From the NCBI GenBank assembly GCA_937889595.1, contig CALAOR010000058.1:1-64000 (forward strand): a DNA stretch of 64,000 nt. Reading direction: 5' to 3'. Made by a program: the position numbers and the translations under genes. The stretch comes from an uncultured bacterium (lineage in GTDB: Bacteria > Oederibacteriota > PGYV01 > Palsa-1178). Positions within the stretch are counted from its first letter, which is position 1; each line of letters starts with the position of its first letter. Positions 45,971 to 54,897 of this stretch are shown here, one piece after another. The notes under the pieces were generated by a model, which did not search any database, was not told where the DNA came from, and saw only the letters and a list, made by a program, of their open reading frames with translations.

Positions 45971-48030
45971 TGGGTGTTGATGACGAAGTTTTAAAACCAG
46001 ACCCGCAGGCGCTATTGAACGAACTTAAAATGGAAAGCGGTTCAAAAGCAAAATTGAAAATATTCCTTGGGTACGCCCCGGGCGTGGGCAAGACCTATTC
46101 CATGCTCGAACAGGCGCGCTCATTAAAGGCCCGCGGGATCGATGTGGTTGTGGGCGTGGTAGAGACCCATAAGAGGGCTGATACAGCAGCTCTTCTGGAA
46201 GGCCTTGAGGTCCTGCCGCTTAAGGAAATAAATTACAAGGGAGTTGTACTAAAGGAATTTGACCTGGAATCGGCTTTGAAGAGGGCGCCAAAAGTAATTT
46301 TAATTGATGAACTGGCGCATTCAAACGCACCGGGTTTTACGCATTTAAAACGGTACCAGGATGTCGAGGACCTTATCACCAACGGTATAGACGTATATAC
46401 CACCGTGAACATACAGCATTTTGAAAGCGTTAACGATGTGGTTGCGGGGGTGACCGGGGTCAAGGTGCAGGAAACCGTGCCTGACAGCATGCTTGATGAA
46501 GCCGGTGAAGTTGAGATTGTCGATATTCCCATAGAAGAACTGCATCTGAGGTTGAAGGAAGGAAAAGTATATATACCCGAGCAGGCAAAAAAAGCTGTTG
46601 AGCAGTACTTCAAAAGGTCGAACCTGCTTGCCCTGCGCGAGATAACCCTGCGAAGGGTCGCGACAAAACTTGACACCGAACTTGTGAATTACATGAAAGC
46701 CAAGGCAATTATGGGGCCATGGCCGGTAACGGACCGCCTTCTTGTCTGTGTATCGCCGTCGCCTTTTTCAAGGCAGCTCATCCGCAAAGCCTATCAACTG
46801 GCGGAATCCACAAAAGCGGAGTGGTATGCTCTTTATGTAGAATCGGTTTCGCAGCTGAACTTGGACGATACCACAAGGGCAAAGTTGGCCGAGACGCTCG
46901 AATTCGCAGAGGAGCTCGGGGCCAAGGTGCGGACAATCTCCGGAAGCGACGTCGCCGAAGAAGTGCTTAAATTCTCCGAAAGCGAGAAGATCACAAAAAT
47001 AATGATGGGCAAGCCGCCTAAAAAATTCATGGCGGATATGTTCAATCTGTCGCCGGCGTCCAAGATAATCAACTCAAAAAAAGAGATAGACATATACCTG
47101 ATAGAACCAAAGTTTGAGGATAATGAAAAAGAACCAGGGACAGGCAAAGCACAGGTCAGGCAGGGCTTTAAGGTTTTGGATTATTTTTACAGCCTGCTGA
47201 CCCTAATTCCCGTGCTTGCCGTCGGATTTGTCCTGAACAAGGTGTTTAATATCGGCGGTTTTTCCACAATATTCTCGGTATCCGTCGTGTCAAGCGCCTA
47301 TTTGTTCGGCATGGGGCCGGCTATATTCGTGTCTGTGTTGAGTGTGTTATTTTATGACTTTTTATTTGTCAAACCCTATTATTCGCTGACCATTACAAAT
47401 CCGGAATATGCGGTTGAATTGATCATATTCCTTGCGGTTTCCTTTGCGATGGCCGAATTGACACGGCTGTTCAGGCGGCAAAAAGAGGCGTTAAGAATAA
47501 GGCTGGAAAACATACGAACGCTCGAGCAGATGGGAAGGGAACTGCTTGGGGTGCCTTCCATCGAGTCTGTCATGGAATCAACGGTTGAAAATAAGAACAG
47601 TGAGATAATAGAAACGATACAGCTGATAAATGTCGACATACTGGAACAAGTTGCCGGGATAGTTTCGGCTTATTTAAGCAGGGTGCTGAAAGAACCGAAC
47701 ATGGTCATATTCAAGGACCGTGACAACAAACTTAAAGTCTGGGCCCATTCCGTGGAAAGCGCTCTGATGTCACAGAACGATCATGCCATCGCCAACTGGG
47801 TATATGAAAAGGGAGAACCCGCTGGGCTTGGGTCCAGGACACTGGTAGCCTCGGAATATGTTTTTTTTCCAATGACGGCAAAAAGCGGCACAACCGGGGT
47901 TATTGCCATGAAAACGGACCTTTCGATTATGCTTCCGCAGGACAGGTACTTTATAACCGCAATAGCCAACTTTGCCGCCATTGCTGCGGAAAAGTGCGTG
48001 AAGTTGATGGGTAAAAAGAATCCCGATTAA
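45970..48030 (+). CDS. KdpD N-terminal-type sensor (KdpD-Usp-DUF4118-GAF) without kinase domain
   Basis: The 686-residue protein starts with the KdpD ATP-binding domain: Walker A GYAPGVGKT (34-42) and the B region VILIDELAHSNAPG (109-122). A universal-stress-protein domain follows (about 250-370) with SPS (262-264), 20 residues, then WYALY (285-289), similar to the c-di-AMP motif reported for S. aureus KdpD. A DUF4118 membrane region lies at about 395-500 and a GAF-like region at about 520-680. It then stops: no HisKA or HATPase. It presumably regulates the kinase encoded at 43780. Starts TAATG on kdpE. Confidence 0.85.
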   Translation: MGVDDEVLKPDPQALLNELKMESGSKAKLKIFLGYAPGVGKTYSMLEQARSLKARGIDVVVGVVETHKRADTAALLEGLEVLPLKEINYKGVVLKEFDLESALKRAPKVILIDELAHSNAPGFTHLKRYQDVEDLITNGIDVYTTVNIQHFESVNDVVAGVTGVKVQETVPDSMLDEAGEVEIVDIPIEELHLRLKEGKVYIPEQAKKAVEQYFKRSNLLALREITLRRVATKLDTELVNYMKAKAIMGPWPVTDRLLVCVSPSPFSRQLIRKAYQLAESTKAEWYALYVESVSQLNLDDTTRAKLAETLEFAEELGAKVRTISGSDVAEEVLKFSESEKITKIMMGKPPKKFMADMFNLSPASKIINSKKEIDIYLIEPKFEDNEKEPGTGKAQVRQGFKVLDYFYSLLTLIPVLAVGFVLNKVFNIGGFSTIFSVSVVSSAYLFGMGPAIFVSVLSVLFYDFLFVKPYYSLTITNPEYAVELIIFLAVSFAMAELTRLFRRQKEALRIRLENIRTLEQMGRELLGVPSIESVMESTVENKNSEIIETIQLINVDILEQVAGIVSAYLSRVLKEPNMVIFKDRDNKLKVWAHSVESALMSQNDHAIANWVYEKGEPAGLGSRTLVASEYVFFPMTAKSGTTGVIAMKTDLSIMLPQDRYFITAIANFAAIAAEKCVKLMGKKNPD

Positions 48031-48068
48031 ATTAATAAATTGCTGAGAGTGCAGTAGGAGGCAATATC

Positions 48069-49040
48069 ATGATGATCAAGGCAGGAATCAGGGAGTTTTT
48101 ATGGATGGCTGCGGGCGGCGTTGTATTTGCCGTGATTACCGTCATTGTGCTGCATTTTCAGACAGGGCAGAGTCCTGCTGAAAAAATATCGTCTAAGGTA
48201 TTGCGGTCGGACCTCGTGTCCGGCATGAGGTTGACCCTGACCTCGTCCTCTGAAGCGGAAAAAAGCGCTGTTTTGGCCGTTACAGACGAGGATTCGCGGA
48301 CTTTTGCGGATCAATCGCGCAAGGCCGCCGGGGAAGTGGAGCAGGAGCGGGTGAAATTGGGGGAACTCCTGACAGCGGGCGGAACCGGGAAAGAAAAAGA
48401 TCTTTTTGCCCGATTCTCTGCGGCATTCATCGAATTGCGGCGTATCGACGGGATTTTGCTGGACCTGGCTGTAAAGAATACAAATTTGAAAGCTTATAGT
48501 CTTGCCTTTGGTCCGGCTGCCGAAAAGTTAAAGGAAATGAACACCAGCATTTCCAGGCTTGTGGAGAAAAGCGCCGGTTCTCCGGATTCGGAAAAAATCG
48601 CGTTGTATGCTTTTGGCGCGCAGACCGCGGCGCTGCGCATACAGGCTCTCCTTGCGCCTCACATCGCGGAAGAAAGCGGCAAAAAAATGGATGATATGGA
48701 AGCGTTGATGGCAAGGGAAGACTTGCAGGTAAAAAAAGATTTTGCAGGCCTTAGTATAATCCCTAAATTAAAGGGGGATCCGGATATTGAAACTGCGAAA
48801 TCTGATTATGAGTTATTCGGCGGCATTAGGATACAGATCCTCGCGCTTTCCCGGGAAAATACGAATGTCCGCTCTCTTGCAATGTCCCTTGGACAAAAAC
48901 GCAGGGTGTTTTTTATGTGTCAGGATATATTATCAACCCTTCAGCAGGCAATCCAGGAAGAGCCTATCCCCGGTGTAAACGGCGGTCTGCTTTTGAATCC
49001 CCGTTCCCTTGAGCCTGCAAAAAATGCAATAAAGAATTAG
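48069..49040 (+). CDS. Membrane-anchored four-helix-bundle, chemoreceptor-sensor-like protein
   Basis: The 323-residue protein has one transmembrane helix near the N-terminus (about 11-31) and then a long, Cys-poor helical region with heptad-like patterns, like the periplasmic ligand-binding part of methyl-accepting proteins. It carries no HAMP, methylation or kinase output domain. Family assignment is tentative. AGGAGG lies 8 nt before the ATG. It follows the KdpD sensor piece by 38 bp and may be an extracytoplasmic accessory of the K+ sensor. Confidence 0.55.
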   Translation: MMIKAGIREFLWMAAGGVVFAVITVIVLHFQTGQSPAEKISSKVLRSDLVSGMRLTLTSSSEAEKSAVLAVTDEDSRTFADQSRKAAGEVEQERVKLGELLTAGGTGKEKDLFARFSAAFIELRRIDGILLDLAVKNTNLKAYSLAFGPAAEKLKEMNTSISRLVEKSAGSPDSEKIALYAFGAQTAALRIQALLAPHIAEESGKKMDDMEALMAREDLQVKKDFAGLSIIPKLKGDPDIETAKSDYELFGGIRIQILALSRENTNVRSLAMSLGQKRRVFFMCQDILSTLQQAIQEEPIPGVNGGLLLNPRSLEPAKNAIKN

Positions 49041-49110
49041 TGATAATATGCAGCGTTGGATAAAAAATATGTACAGACCTTTAATGCTATTTTCAAGACT
49101 TACAATTCTC

Positions 49111-49138
49111 TTGCTTTTTGCATGTTTTCCTATATAAT
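49111..49138 (+). promoter_or_regulatory. Promoter upstream of the KimA-type transporter
   Basis: TTGCTT (49111-49116), a 16-bp spacer and TATAAT (49133-49138). The predicted leader to the ATG is about 200 nt. Confidence 0.55.
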
Positions 49139-49237
49139 CTTCAAATTGCATCAAGGATACTTTGAAGTATACGGCTGTTATTAGACGGCTCTATATAGGA
49201 CAAAAATTATAAAAGCATACAAAGATAAGGCACTGCG

Positions 49238-49269
49238 GGCAGGTATGGCCGCGGGCTTTCAGACCTGCC
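49238..49269 (+). other. Hairpin in the leader of the KimA-type gene
   Basis: GGCAGGT (49238-49244) pairs with ACCTGCC (49263-49269) around an 18-nt GC-rich loop. I looked for a c-di-AMP (ydaO-type) riboswitch because kimA genes often carry one; the conserved core was not recognisable. Nothing else was seen in 49041-49343. Confidence 0.4.
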
Positions 49270-49343
49270 GGCGAAAAGCAGTAAAATCCCCCAATAATCA
49301 TATTTTTTATCGGCATAACTTTATTTGATTTAATAGGAGAAAC

Positions 49344-51335
49344 ATGGAGAACCACAAGGGTTTATTCGGGAAAACAAAGGAATTTTTTATCGGCGGCGCA
49401 AGAAGCGTGCGCGATCCGAAAATATTCCACCAGATCTCATTAATCGCGCTTTTAGCCTGGATAGGGCTGGGAGCCGACGGTATGACCTCGTCGTGCTATG
49501 GGCCGGAAGAATCGTTTTTGACCCTTGGCGCCCATTATGCACTCGGCATATTCGTGGCATTGGCCACAATGATAACGATATTTGTGGTAAGCGCCAGCTA
49601 TTCACAGTTGATAGAACTTTTCCCGGCGGGCGGCGGCGGCTATCTGGTGGCGAGCAAACTGCTCTCCCCGGAGCTTGGCGTTATCTCGGGATCCGCCCTT
49701 ATCATCGATTATGTGCTGACTATTAGCCTTTCAATAGCCTCGGGAGCAGATGCTCTCTTTTCCTTTTTACCGGTACATTTCCAGGTTTATAAGTTCTGGG
49801 TCGCCATTGGCGGGGTTTTGCTGCTGATGATAATGAACTTAAGGGGGGTTAAGGAATCCATAGCTGTTATATCCCCGATATTTATAGTTTTTGTCGTCAC
49901 CCACCTTATCATAATCATGTATTCATTTTTTGTCAATGCCGGGAACGCCCATGTGGTGGTTACCCAGACGGTAATGGATATCAAGTCGACGGCTTCAGTG
50001 CTCGGAATCGGCGGGATGATGGTCCTTATGCTGAAGGCCTATTCCATGGGAGCCGGTACTTTCACCGGGATAGAAGCTGTTTCCAACGGCGTCAATATAT
50101 TCGCCGAGCCAAAGGTGAAAAATGCGAAAAAAACCATGCTATACATGGCATCGTCGCTGACTTTTCTTGTGGTGGGAATAACCGTTTCATATGTCCTTTA
50201 TAAGGTGACCCCGCAGGCTGGCAGGACGCTTAACGCGGTCCTGTTTGAGACCGTGGTCAAAGGATGGGGTTCTTTCGGTTCGGTTTTTGTCCAGATAACC
50301 CTGGTATCCGAAGCCGCGCTGCTTTTCGTGGCGGCCCAGACCGGGTTCATAGACGGACCCAGGGTCATCGCGAACATGGCCAAGGACCATTGGATGCCGT
50401 CAAGGTTCGCGCTTTTATCGGACAGGCTAGTGGCAAAAAACGGTATATTTATCATGAGCCTGGCGGCCATTTGCACGTTGTTTATTTCCAAAGGGTCGGT
50501 AAAATACATGGTTGTACTGTATTCGATAAACGTTTTCATAACTTTTTCACTGTCGCAGCTCGGCATGGTTATACACTGGTGGCAGGCAGATAAAAAAGAG
50601 AAGAACCGCAAGAGAAAGCTTCTTGTCAACGCCGTGGGTTTTGTAATGACGGCATTTATCCTTGTGGTGGTCACCGCCGTAAAGCTTAAAGAAGGCGGCT
50701 GGATCACGGTGGTTATCACGTCGGGGCTGGTGTTCCTTTGTTTCTATATCAAAAAGCATTATAATGCGACTGGCAAGCAACTGCTGAAGCTGGATTCGCT
50801 GATAGAAGCCGCGGCAACATACTCGCCGGAGATACTCGATGAAAAGAAAAAGATAAAAGACCCGGCATACGACCCGTCCGGAAAGACAGCGGTTGTTTTT
50901 GTGAACGGATTTAACGGCCTGGGCATGCATACGGCTCTAAGCGTGGTAAGGCTGTTTGGGAACACGTTTAAGAACTTTATCTTCGCGCAAATAGGCGTTA
51001 TCGACACGGGCAATTTCAAGGGCACGGATGAGGTTGACAAACTGCAGACATTTATTACGGGCGAAGTCAATTCTTATGTGGACTTTTTCAAGGGAAACGG
51101 CTTCTACGCCGAGGGGTATACCTCAATAGGGACCGAAGTCGTGGAGGAAGCGAACAAGATAGTCCCGAAGATCAGGGACAAGTATTCCGAACCCATATTC
51201 TTCGGCGGCCAGCTGGTTTTTAAGGAAGATACTTTCATGAACAATATGCTTCACAACTATATTGTATTCCAGATGCAGCAATCGTTTTATCACCAGGGGA
51301 TAACCTTCGTGATACTGCCGATACGGGTGTACTAA
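49344..51335 (+). CDS. kimA: KimA-type potassium importer (APC superfamily)
   Basis: The 663-residue transporter has about 12 transmembrane helices (30-485) and a long cytoplasmic C-terminal domain (about 490-663). The N-terminal LAWIGLGADGMTSSCYGPEE region, the FPAGGGGYLVASKLLSP loop and GAGTFTGIEAVSNG match KimA/KUP-like K+ importers. KimA imports K+ with protons in Bacillus. Closely following the kdp cluster, it is a second uptake route in the same island but has its own promoter. TAGGAG precedes the ATG. An amino-acid permease is a less likely alternative. Confidence 0.82.
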   Translation: MENHKGLFGKTKEFFIGGARSVRDPKIFHQISLIALLAWIGLGADGMTSSCYGPEESFLTLGAHYALGIFVALATMITIFVVSASYSQLIELFPAGGGGYLVASKLLSPELGVISGSALIIDYVLTISLSIASGADALFSFLPVHFQVYKFWVAIGGVLLLMIMNLRGVKESIAVISPIFIVFVVTHLIIIMYSFFVNAGNAHVVVTQTVMDIKSTASVLGIGGMMVLMLKAYSMGAGTFTGIEAVSNGVNIFAEPKVKNAKKTMLYMASSLTFLVVGITVSYVLYKVTPQAGRTLNAVLFETVVKGWGSFGSVFVQITLVSEAALLFVAAQTGFIDGPRVIANMAKDHWMPSRFALLSDRLVAKNGIFIMSLAAICTLFISKGSVKYMVVLYSINVFITFSLSQLGMVIHWWQADKKEKNRKRKLLVNAVGFVMTAFILVVVTAVKLKEGGWITVVITSGLVFLCFYIKKHYNATGKQLLKLDSLIEAAATYSPEILDEKKKIKDPAYDPSGKTAVVFVNGFNGLGMHTALSVVRLFGNTFKNFIFAQIGVIDTGNFKGTDEVDKLQTFITGEVNSYVDFFKGNGFYAEGYTSIGTEVVEEANKIVPKIRDKYSEPIFFGGQLVFKEDTFMNNMLHNYIVFQMQQSFYHQGITFVILPIRVY

Positions 51336-51377
51336 AGGCCGGGCCATCCCTTTAATATAATTCCCTCCAAACTTCAC

Positions 51378-51556
51378 GTTGATCAAATCTCGATTTTCGA
51401 TTCTCAAACCCGTGCAAATAGAGTAAAAAGGTTTGGTTAGATTCTTTTGTATTTTAGTTTTTAGCATCGTCTTGAAAAACAAGGCAAAAAATCTAACCAG
51501 GCGTATCCTATAAGCACTGTGCATGTTCGAGAATCGAAAATCGAGATTTGATCAAC
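51378..51556. repeat. Nested inverted-repeat element (MITE-like)
   Basis: Outer arms 51378-51405 and 51529-51556 form a perfect 28-bp inverted repeat (GTTGATCAAATCTCG...). Inner arms 51434-51443 and 51490-51499 (TGGTTAGATT) form a second. No protein is encoded. It lies in the 558-bp gap between kimA and the aromatic operon; the sequence from 51557 to 51732 shows nothing recognisable. Confidence 0.92.
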
Positions 51557-51732
51557 CCGCCTTCGCAAATACACTCCGGCGTGCGAGCCGAAGGTTTGGA
51601 CGCTATTATATATAAAAACTTAGCGGGTTTTATTTCCAAACTATTTTATCCCGCATGACAAAACCCAATAATACCCTTTACTTTAAAGGCGTTTTTTTCT
51701 ATGGGCAAAACGGCCGAAGATTATGTTTTTTA

Positions 51733-51761
51733 TTGAAAGTACCGTGGAATAAGGTTATAAT
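51733..51761 (+). promoter_or_regulatory. Promoter of the hisC2-aroF-tyrA-aroA-plsC-ispH-S1-rex operon
   Basis: TTGAAA (51733-51738), exactly 17 bp, then TATAAT (51756-51761). The start point would be near 51768. Confidence 0.75.
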
Positions 51762-51768
51762 GAACTTC

Positions 51769-51789
51769 CTTGTGAAATGGTTTCACAAG
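51769..51789. promoter_or_regulatory. Rex-operator-like palindrome over the transcription start
   Basis: Two perfect 9-bp arms flank TGG; the core is TTGTGAAATGGTTTCACAA. Firmicute Rex sites read TTGTGAA-4 bp-TTCACAA; here the spacer is 5. It starts 7 bp after the -10 box, where a repressor would block transcription, and rex is the last gene of this operon. Confidence 0.6.
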
Positions 51790-51845
51790 CCCGGCTAATT
51801 GCAGCGGGATATACCGTTTGAAATGACTAAAACGGCTATTTAAAA

Positions 51846-51868
51846 CCCGAGGCACATAAAAACTCGGG
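51846..51868 (+). other. Leader hairpin before the aminotransferase gene
   Basis: CCCGAG (51846-51851) pairs with CTCGGG (51863-51868), 25 bp before the ATG. No T-run follows, so it is not a classical terminator. Confidence 0.4.
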
Positions 51869-51893
51869 ATTATGATTGTGGGAGTTTTGAACG

Positions 51894-52976
51894 ATGAATA
51901 AGTTCGCGGATGTGGCAAAGAAAAGCGTCATGAATATCAAGCCTTATGTGCCGGGAAAACCCATAGAAGAAGTGCAGCGTGAACACGGGATTAAGGACGT
52001 CATTAAACTTGCTTCCAATGAAAACCCGTTAGGGCCTTCCAAATTGGCTGTTAAAGCCATGGAGAAGAAATTAAGGTCCGTCAATCTCTATCCTGAAAGC
52101 GGCGCTTACTACTTAAGGCGCGCTCTCGCAAAACACCTTAAGATCAGGGAAAGCATGCTGGTATTCGGCAACGGTTCCAATGAGCTCCTGAACCTGATAG
52201 CCGAAGCTTTTGTCGAACCCGGGGATGAAGTGATGTTCTCGGCCCTGTCTTTTGTTGTTTACCCGATCGCCGCAGACACTGTCGGCGGCATTGCCATACA
52301 GATCCCGCACAAGGACTTCAGGCACGATATTGACGGGTTTATAAAGCGCCTTTCCCATAAAACCAAGCTTGTATATTTATGCAACCCGAACAATCCGACG
52401 GGGACAATTATCACAAAGGAAGAATTTGAAAAGTTCATGTCCGCAGTCGGCCTGAAAACCATCGTGGCGCTTGATGAGGCGTATTTTGAATATGTGCAGG
52501 ATAAGAACTATCCGGACGGGATTAAATACCTGGCAAAATATCCCAATCTGGTTGTTTTGCGGACTTTTTCAAAAATATACGGGCTGGCCGGCATCAGGAT
52601 AGGTTATGCGGCCGCAGACCCGGATATCATAGAAATAATCGAACGCGTCCGTCCGCCTTTTAACGCGAATATGATCGCCCAGGCAGCCGGCGAAGCCGCG
52701 CTTCGGGACAGGGAACACTTAAAAAATACGGTCAAGACAAACAATGAAGGAAAAAAATACCTGTGCTCGGAGTTTAAAAAACTGGGTATGGAATTTGTCC
52801 GGTCGCACGCGAATTTCATATTTGTGAAGTTTAAGGCGAATTCAAAGGTGGTCTTTGAGGCGCTGCTTAAGAAAGGCGTGATAATCAGGCCGCAGTTTGA
52901 TTCGTTCGCGAGGATAACCATCGGGACGATGGAAGAAAACAAAAAATTGGCAAAAGCCCTGAAAGCTGTATTATAG
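51894..52976 (+). CDS. hisC: HisC-family aminotransferase, probably aromatic
   Basis: This 360-residue PLP enzyme is of the histidinol-phosphate aminotransferase family: LASNENPLGPS, NGSNELLNLIAEAF, YLCNPNNPTGT, DEAYFEYV, and the PLP-lysine region RTFSKIYGLAGIRIGY. It is about 14 residues longer than the copy at 22466. Sitting ahead of DAHP synthase and tyrA, it probably transaminates prephenate or phenylpyruvates in aromatic amino-acid synthesis; HisC homologues do this in other bacteria. Dual use is possible. Confidence 0.88.
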   Translation: MNKFADVAKKSVMNIKPYVPGKPIEEVQREHGIKDVIKLASNENPLGPSKLAVKAMEKKLRSVNLYPESGAYYLRRALAKHLKIRESMLVFGNGSNELLNLIAEAFVEPGDEVMFSALSFVVYPIAADTVGGIAIQIPHKDFRHDIDGFIKRLSHKTKLVYLCNPNNPTGTIITKEEFEKFMSAVGLKTIVALDEAYFEYVQDKNYPDGIKYLAKYPNLVVLRTFSKIYGLAGIRIGYAAADPDIIEIIERVRPPFNANMIAQAAGEAALRDREHLKNTVKTNNEGKKYLCSEFKKLGMEFVRSHANFIFVKFKANSKVVFEALLKKGVIIRPQFDSFARITIGTMEENKKLAKALKAVL

Positions 52977-53018
52977 CAGGGATAAATTATTGATCAATAA
53001 AAACACGGAGGTTTGGAA

Positions 53019-54032
53019 ATGATCATTGTGATGAAGCCGAAAGCGTCAAAAAAGCAGGTGGACCATGTGTGCGCGAAGATCAAGGAATATAAACTCCTGC
53101 CGCATATTTCAAAAGGCAAGGAAACCACGATCATCGGGATCATAGGCGATGAACGCATACTCCAGGGTGTCCCTTTTGAGGGGTTTTCCGGCGTTGAGAA
53201 AGTAATGCAGATATTAAAACCGTATAAACTTGCCAGCCGTGATTTCAAGAAAGAAAATTCAATTGTCAAATGCGGCAACGTTGAATTCGGCGGCGTAAAA
53301 GTTGTCATGATAGCCGGTCCGTGCTCGGTTGAGAACCGCAAGCAGATCTTAACCACGGCAAAAGCCATAAAAGAAGCCGGCGCGCACATGCTGCGCGGGG
53401 GCGCTTTCAAGCCGAGGACCTCGCCCTATGCTTTTCAGGGGCTTGGGGAAGAAGGCTTAAAAATGCTTGCCGAGGCCAGGGATACGTACGGCCTGCCTGT
53501 TGTCACCGAGGTGCTTGATACAAGGCATGTGGCGCTTATCAATAAATACGCGGATATGTTCCAGATAGGCGCAAGAAATATGCAGAATTTTGAGCTTTTA
53601 AAGGAAGTCGGCAAAACGCAAAAACCCGTGCTTTTAAAAAGGGGTATGATGTCGACTGTGGCGGAGTGGCTGATGTCGGCCGAGTACATACTCGCGAACG
53701 GGAACATGAACGTTGTCATGTGTGAACGCGGCATCAGGACCTTTGAAACTGCCACAAGAAATACGCTGGATCTATCCTCGGTGCCTTTGGTCAAAGGCCT
53801 GACGCATCTGCCGGTCGCGGTTGACCCGACCCACGGTACAGGCAAAAAATCGCTTATCATGCCCATGTCAAGGGCGGCTGTCGCGGCAGGCGCCGACGCA
53901 GTGCTCATAGAAGTTCACCCTAACCCCGAGGAAGCGTTGTCCGACGGCGACCAGTCGCTGGTACCCGCGGAATACAGGGAACTGGTGAAAGAGACTGAGA
54001 AGATAGCAAAAGCCGTCGGAAGGACGATATAA
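53019..54032 (+). CDS. aroF: 3-Deoxy-7-phosphoheptulonate (DAHP) synthase, type I-beta
   Basis: This 337-residue enzyme condenses PEP and erythrose 4-phosphate, the first shikimate step. A ferredoxin-like regulatory domain (1-70, starting MIIVMKPKASKKQV) precedes the TIM barrel with AGPCSVE, MLRGGAFKPRTSPYAFQG, FQIGARNMQNFELL, LKRGMMSTVAEWL and DPTHGTGKKS. The N-terminal domain is the site of aromatic feedback in related enzymes. ATG 53019 is chosen over TTG 53013, which overlaps the GGAGG ribosome site. Confidence 0.95.
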   Translation: MIIVMKPKASKKQVDHVCAKIKEYKLLPHISKGKETTIIGIIGDERILQGVPFEGFSGVEKVMQILKPYKLASRDFKKENSIVKCGNVEFGGVKVVMIAGPCSVENRKQILTTAKAIKEAGAHMLRGGAFKPRTSPYAFQGLGEEGLKMLAEARDTYGLPVVTEVLDTRHVALINKYADMFQIGARNMQNFELLKEVGKTQKPVLLKRGMMSTVAEWLMSAEYILANGNMNVVMCERGIRTFETATRNTLDLSSVPLVKGLTHLPVAVDPTHGTGKKSLIMPMSRAAVAAGADAVLIEVHPNPEEALSDGDQSLVPAEYRELVKETEKIAKAVGRTI

Positions 54033-54045
54033 AGAATGGAGTTTT

Positions 54046-54897
54046 ATGAAAATGATGTTTAAAAAAGTGACCATAGTCGGCATGGGGTTGATGGGCGGAA
54101 GTTTGGGGCTGTCCCTGCTTGACAAAAAGATAGCGGAGCGCGTAACCGGGCTCGGACGGAACTTAAAGCGGCTCCATATTGCCAAATCAAAGGGCGCGGC
54201 AACGGACGTAACCACGGATCATAAAACCGGCATAACAGGCGCCGGACTGGTTGTCATATCGCTTCCCGTTATGATGATACCGCAGGCCTTTATGGATATT
54301 AAACCGTATCTTTCAAAGAATACCATAGTGACGGATATGGGCAGCGTTAAGGGCGCCATAGCGGATAAGATCGGGCTTTTTGACACTGGCCGGAATTTTG
54401 TGGGGTCGCACCCCATGGTCGGTTCGGAAAAAGCCGGCATTGAGAACATGAAAGAGGGGCTTTATGACAAAGGCGCCTGCATAGTGACGCCCGGCGCGCA
54501 GACGGATAAAAAAAAGGCAGCCGCGGTTATAAGGCTGTGGAAAACGCTCGGCATGCGCGTGAGCACCATGACGCCTTTGGAACACGACAAGTGCATTGCC
54601 GGGATCAGTCATTTTCCGCACCTGGCCGCATTTGCCATGGTAGTATCGCATGAAAAAGAAATACTTGAGAATAAAGACATCATAGGCCCGGGATTTAAGG
54701 ATGCAACCAGGATCGCCGCTTCAAATGAGGCGCTGTGGGCGGAAATAATCCTGATGAACAAAGCCGAGATACTGAGGAACGTGGACGCGTATGTAAAGCA
54801 GCTTGCTTTTCTTTCCTATATGATAGATAAAAGCAAAATTTCAGATCTGAAGGAATATATTAAAAAGTCAAGGATCTTAAGGGAGTCAATTAAATGA
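54046..54897 (+). CDS. tyrA: Prephenate dehydrogenase
   Basis: This 283-residue NAD(P)-dependent enzyme leads to tyrosine. A Rossmann motif (VTIVGMGLMGGSLGLSL) opens the protein; conserved VTDMGSVKG, SHPMVGSEKAGIENM and ISHFPHLAAFAM follow. No ACT or chorismate-mutase domain is attached. A 4-nt ATGA overlap joins it to aroA. Arogenate could be the actual substrate. Confidence 0.93.
   Translation: MKMMFKKVTIVGMGLMGGSLGLSLLDKKIAERVTGLGRNLKRLHIAKSKGAATDVTTDHKTGITGAGLVVISLPVMMIPQAFMDIKPYLSKNTIVTDMGSVKGAIADKIGLFDTGRNFVGSHPMVGSEKAGIENMKEGLYDKGACIVTPGAQTDKKKAAAVIRLWKTLGMRVSTMTPLEHDKCIAGISHFPHLAAFAMVVSHEKEILENKDIIGPGFKDATRIAASNEALWAEIILMNKAEILRNVDAYVKQLAFLSYMIDKSKISDLKEYIKKSRILRESIK

Noticed and set aside
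49041-49343. c-di-AMP (ydaO-type) riboswitch before kimA
   Set aside because: The leader is long enough, but the conserved core could not be found by eye; only a simple hairpin is visible.
51769-51789. Possible parS or CRP/FNR site
   Set aside because: parS has the arms in the opposite order (TTTCAC then GTGAAA), and CRP/FNR sites have 6 bp between TGTGA and TCACA where this has 7.
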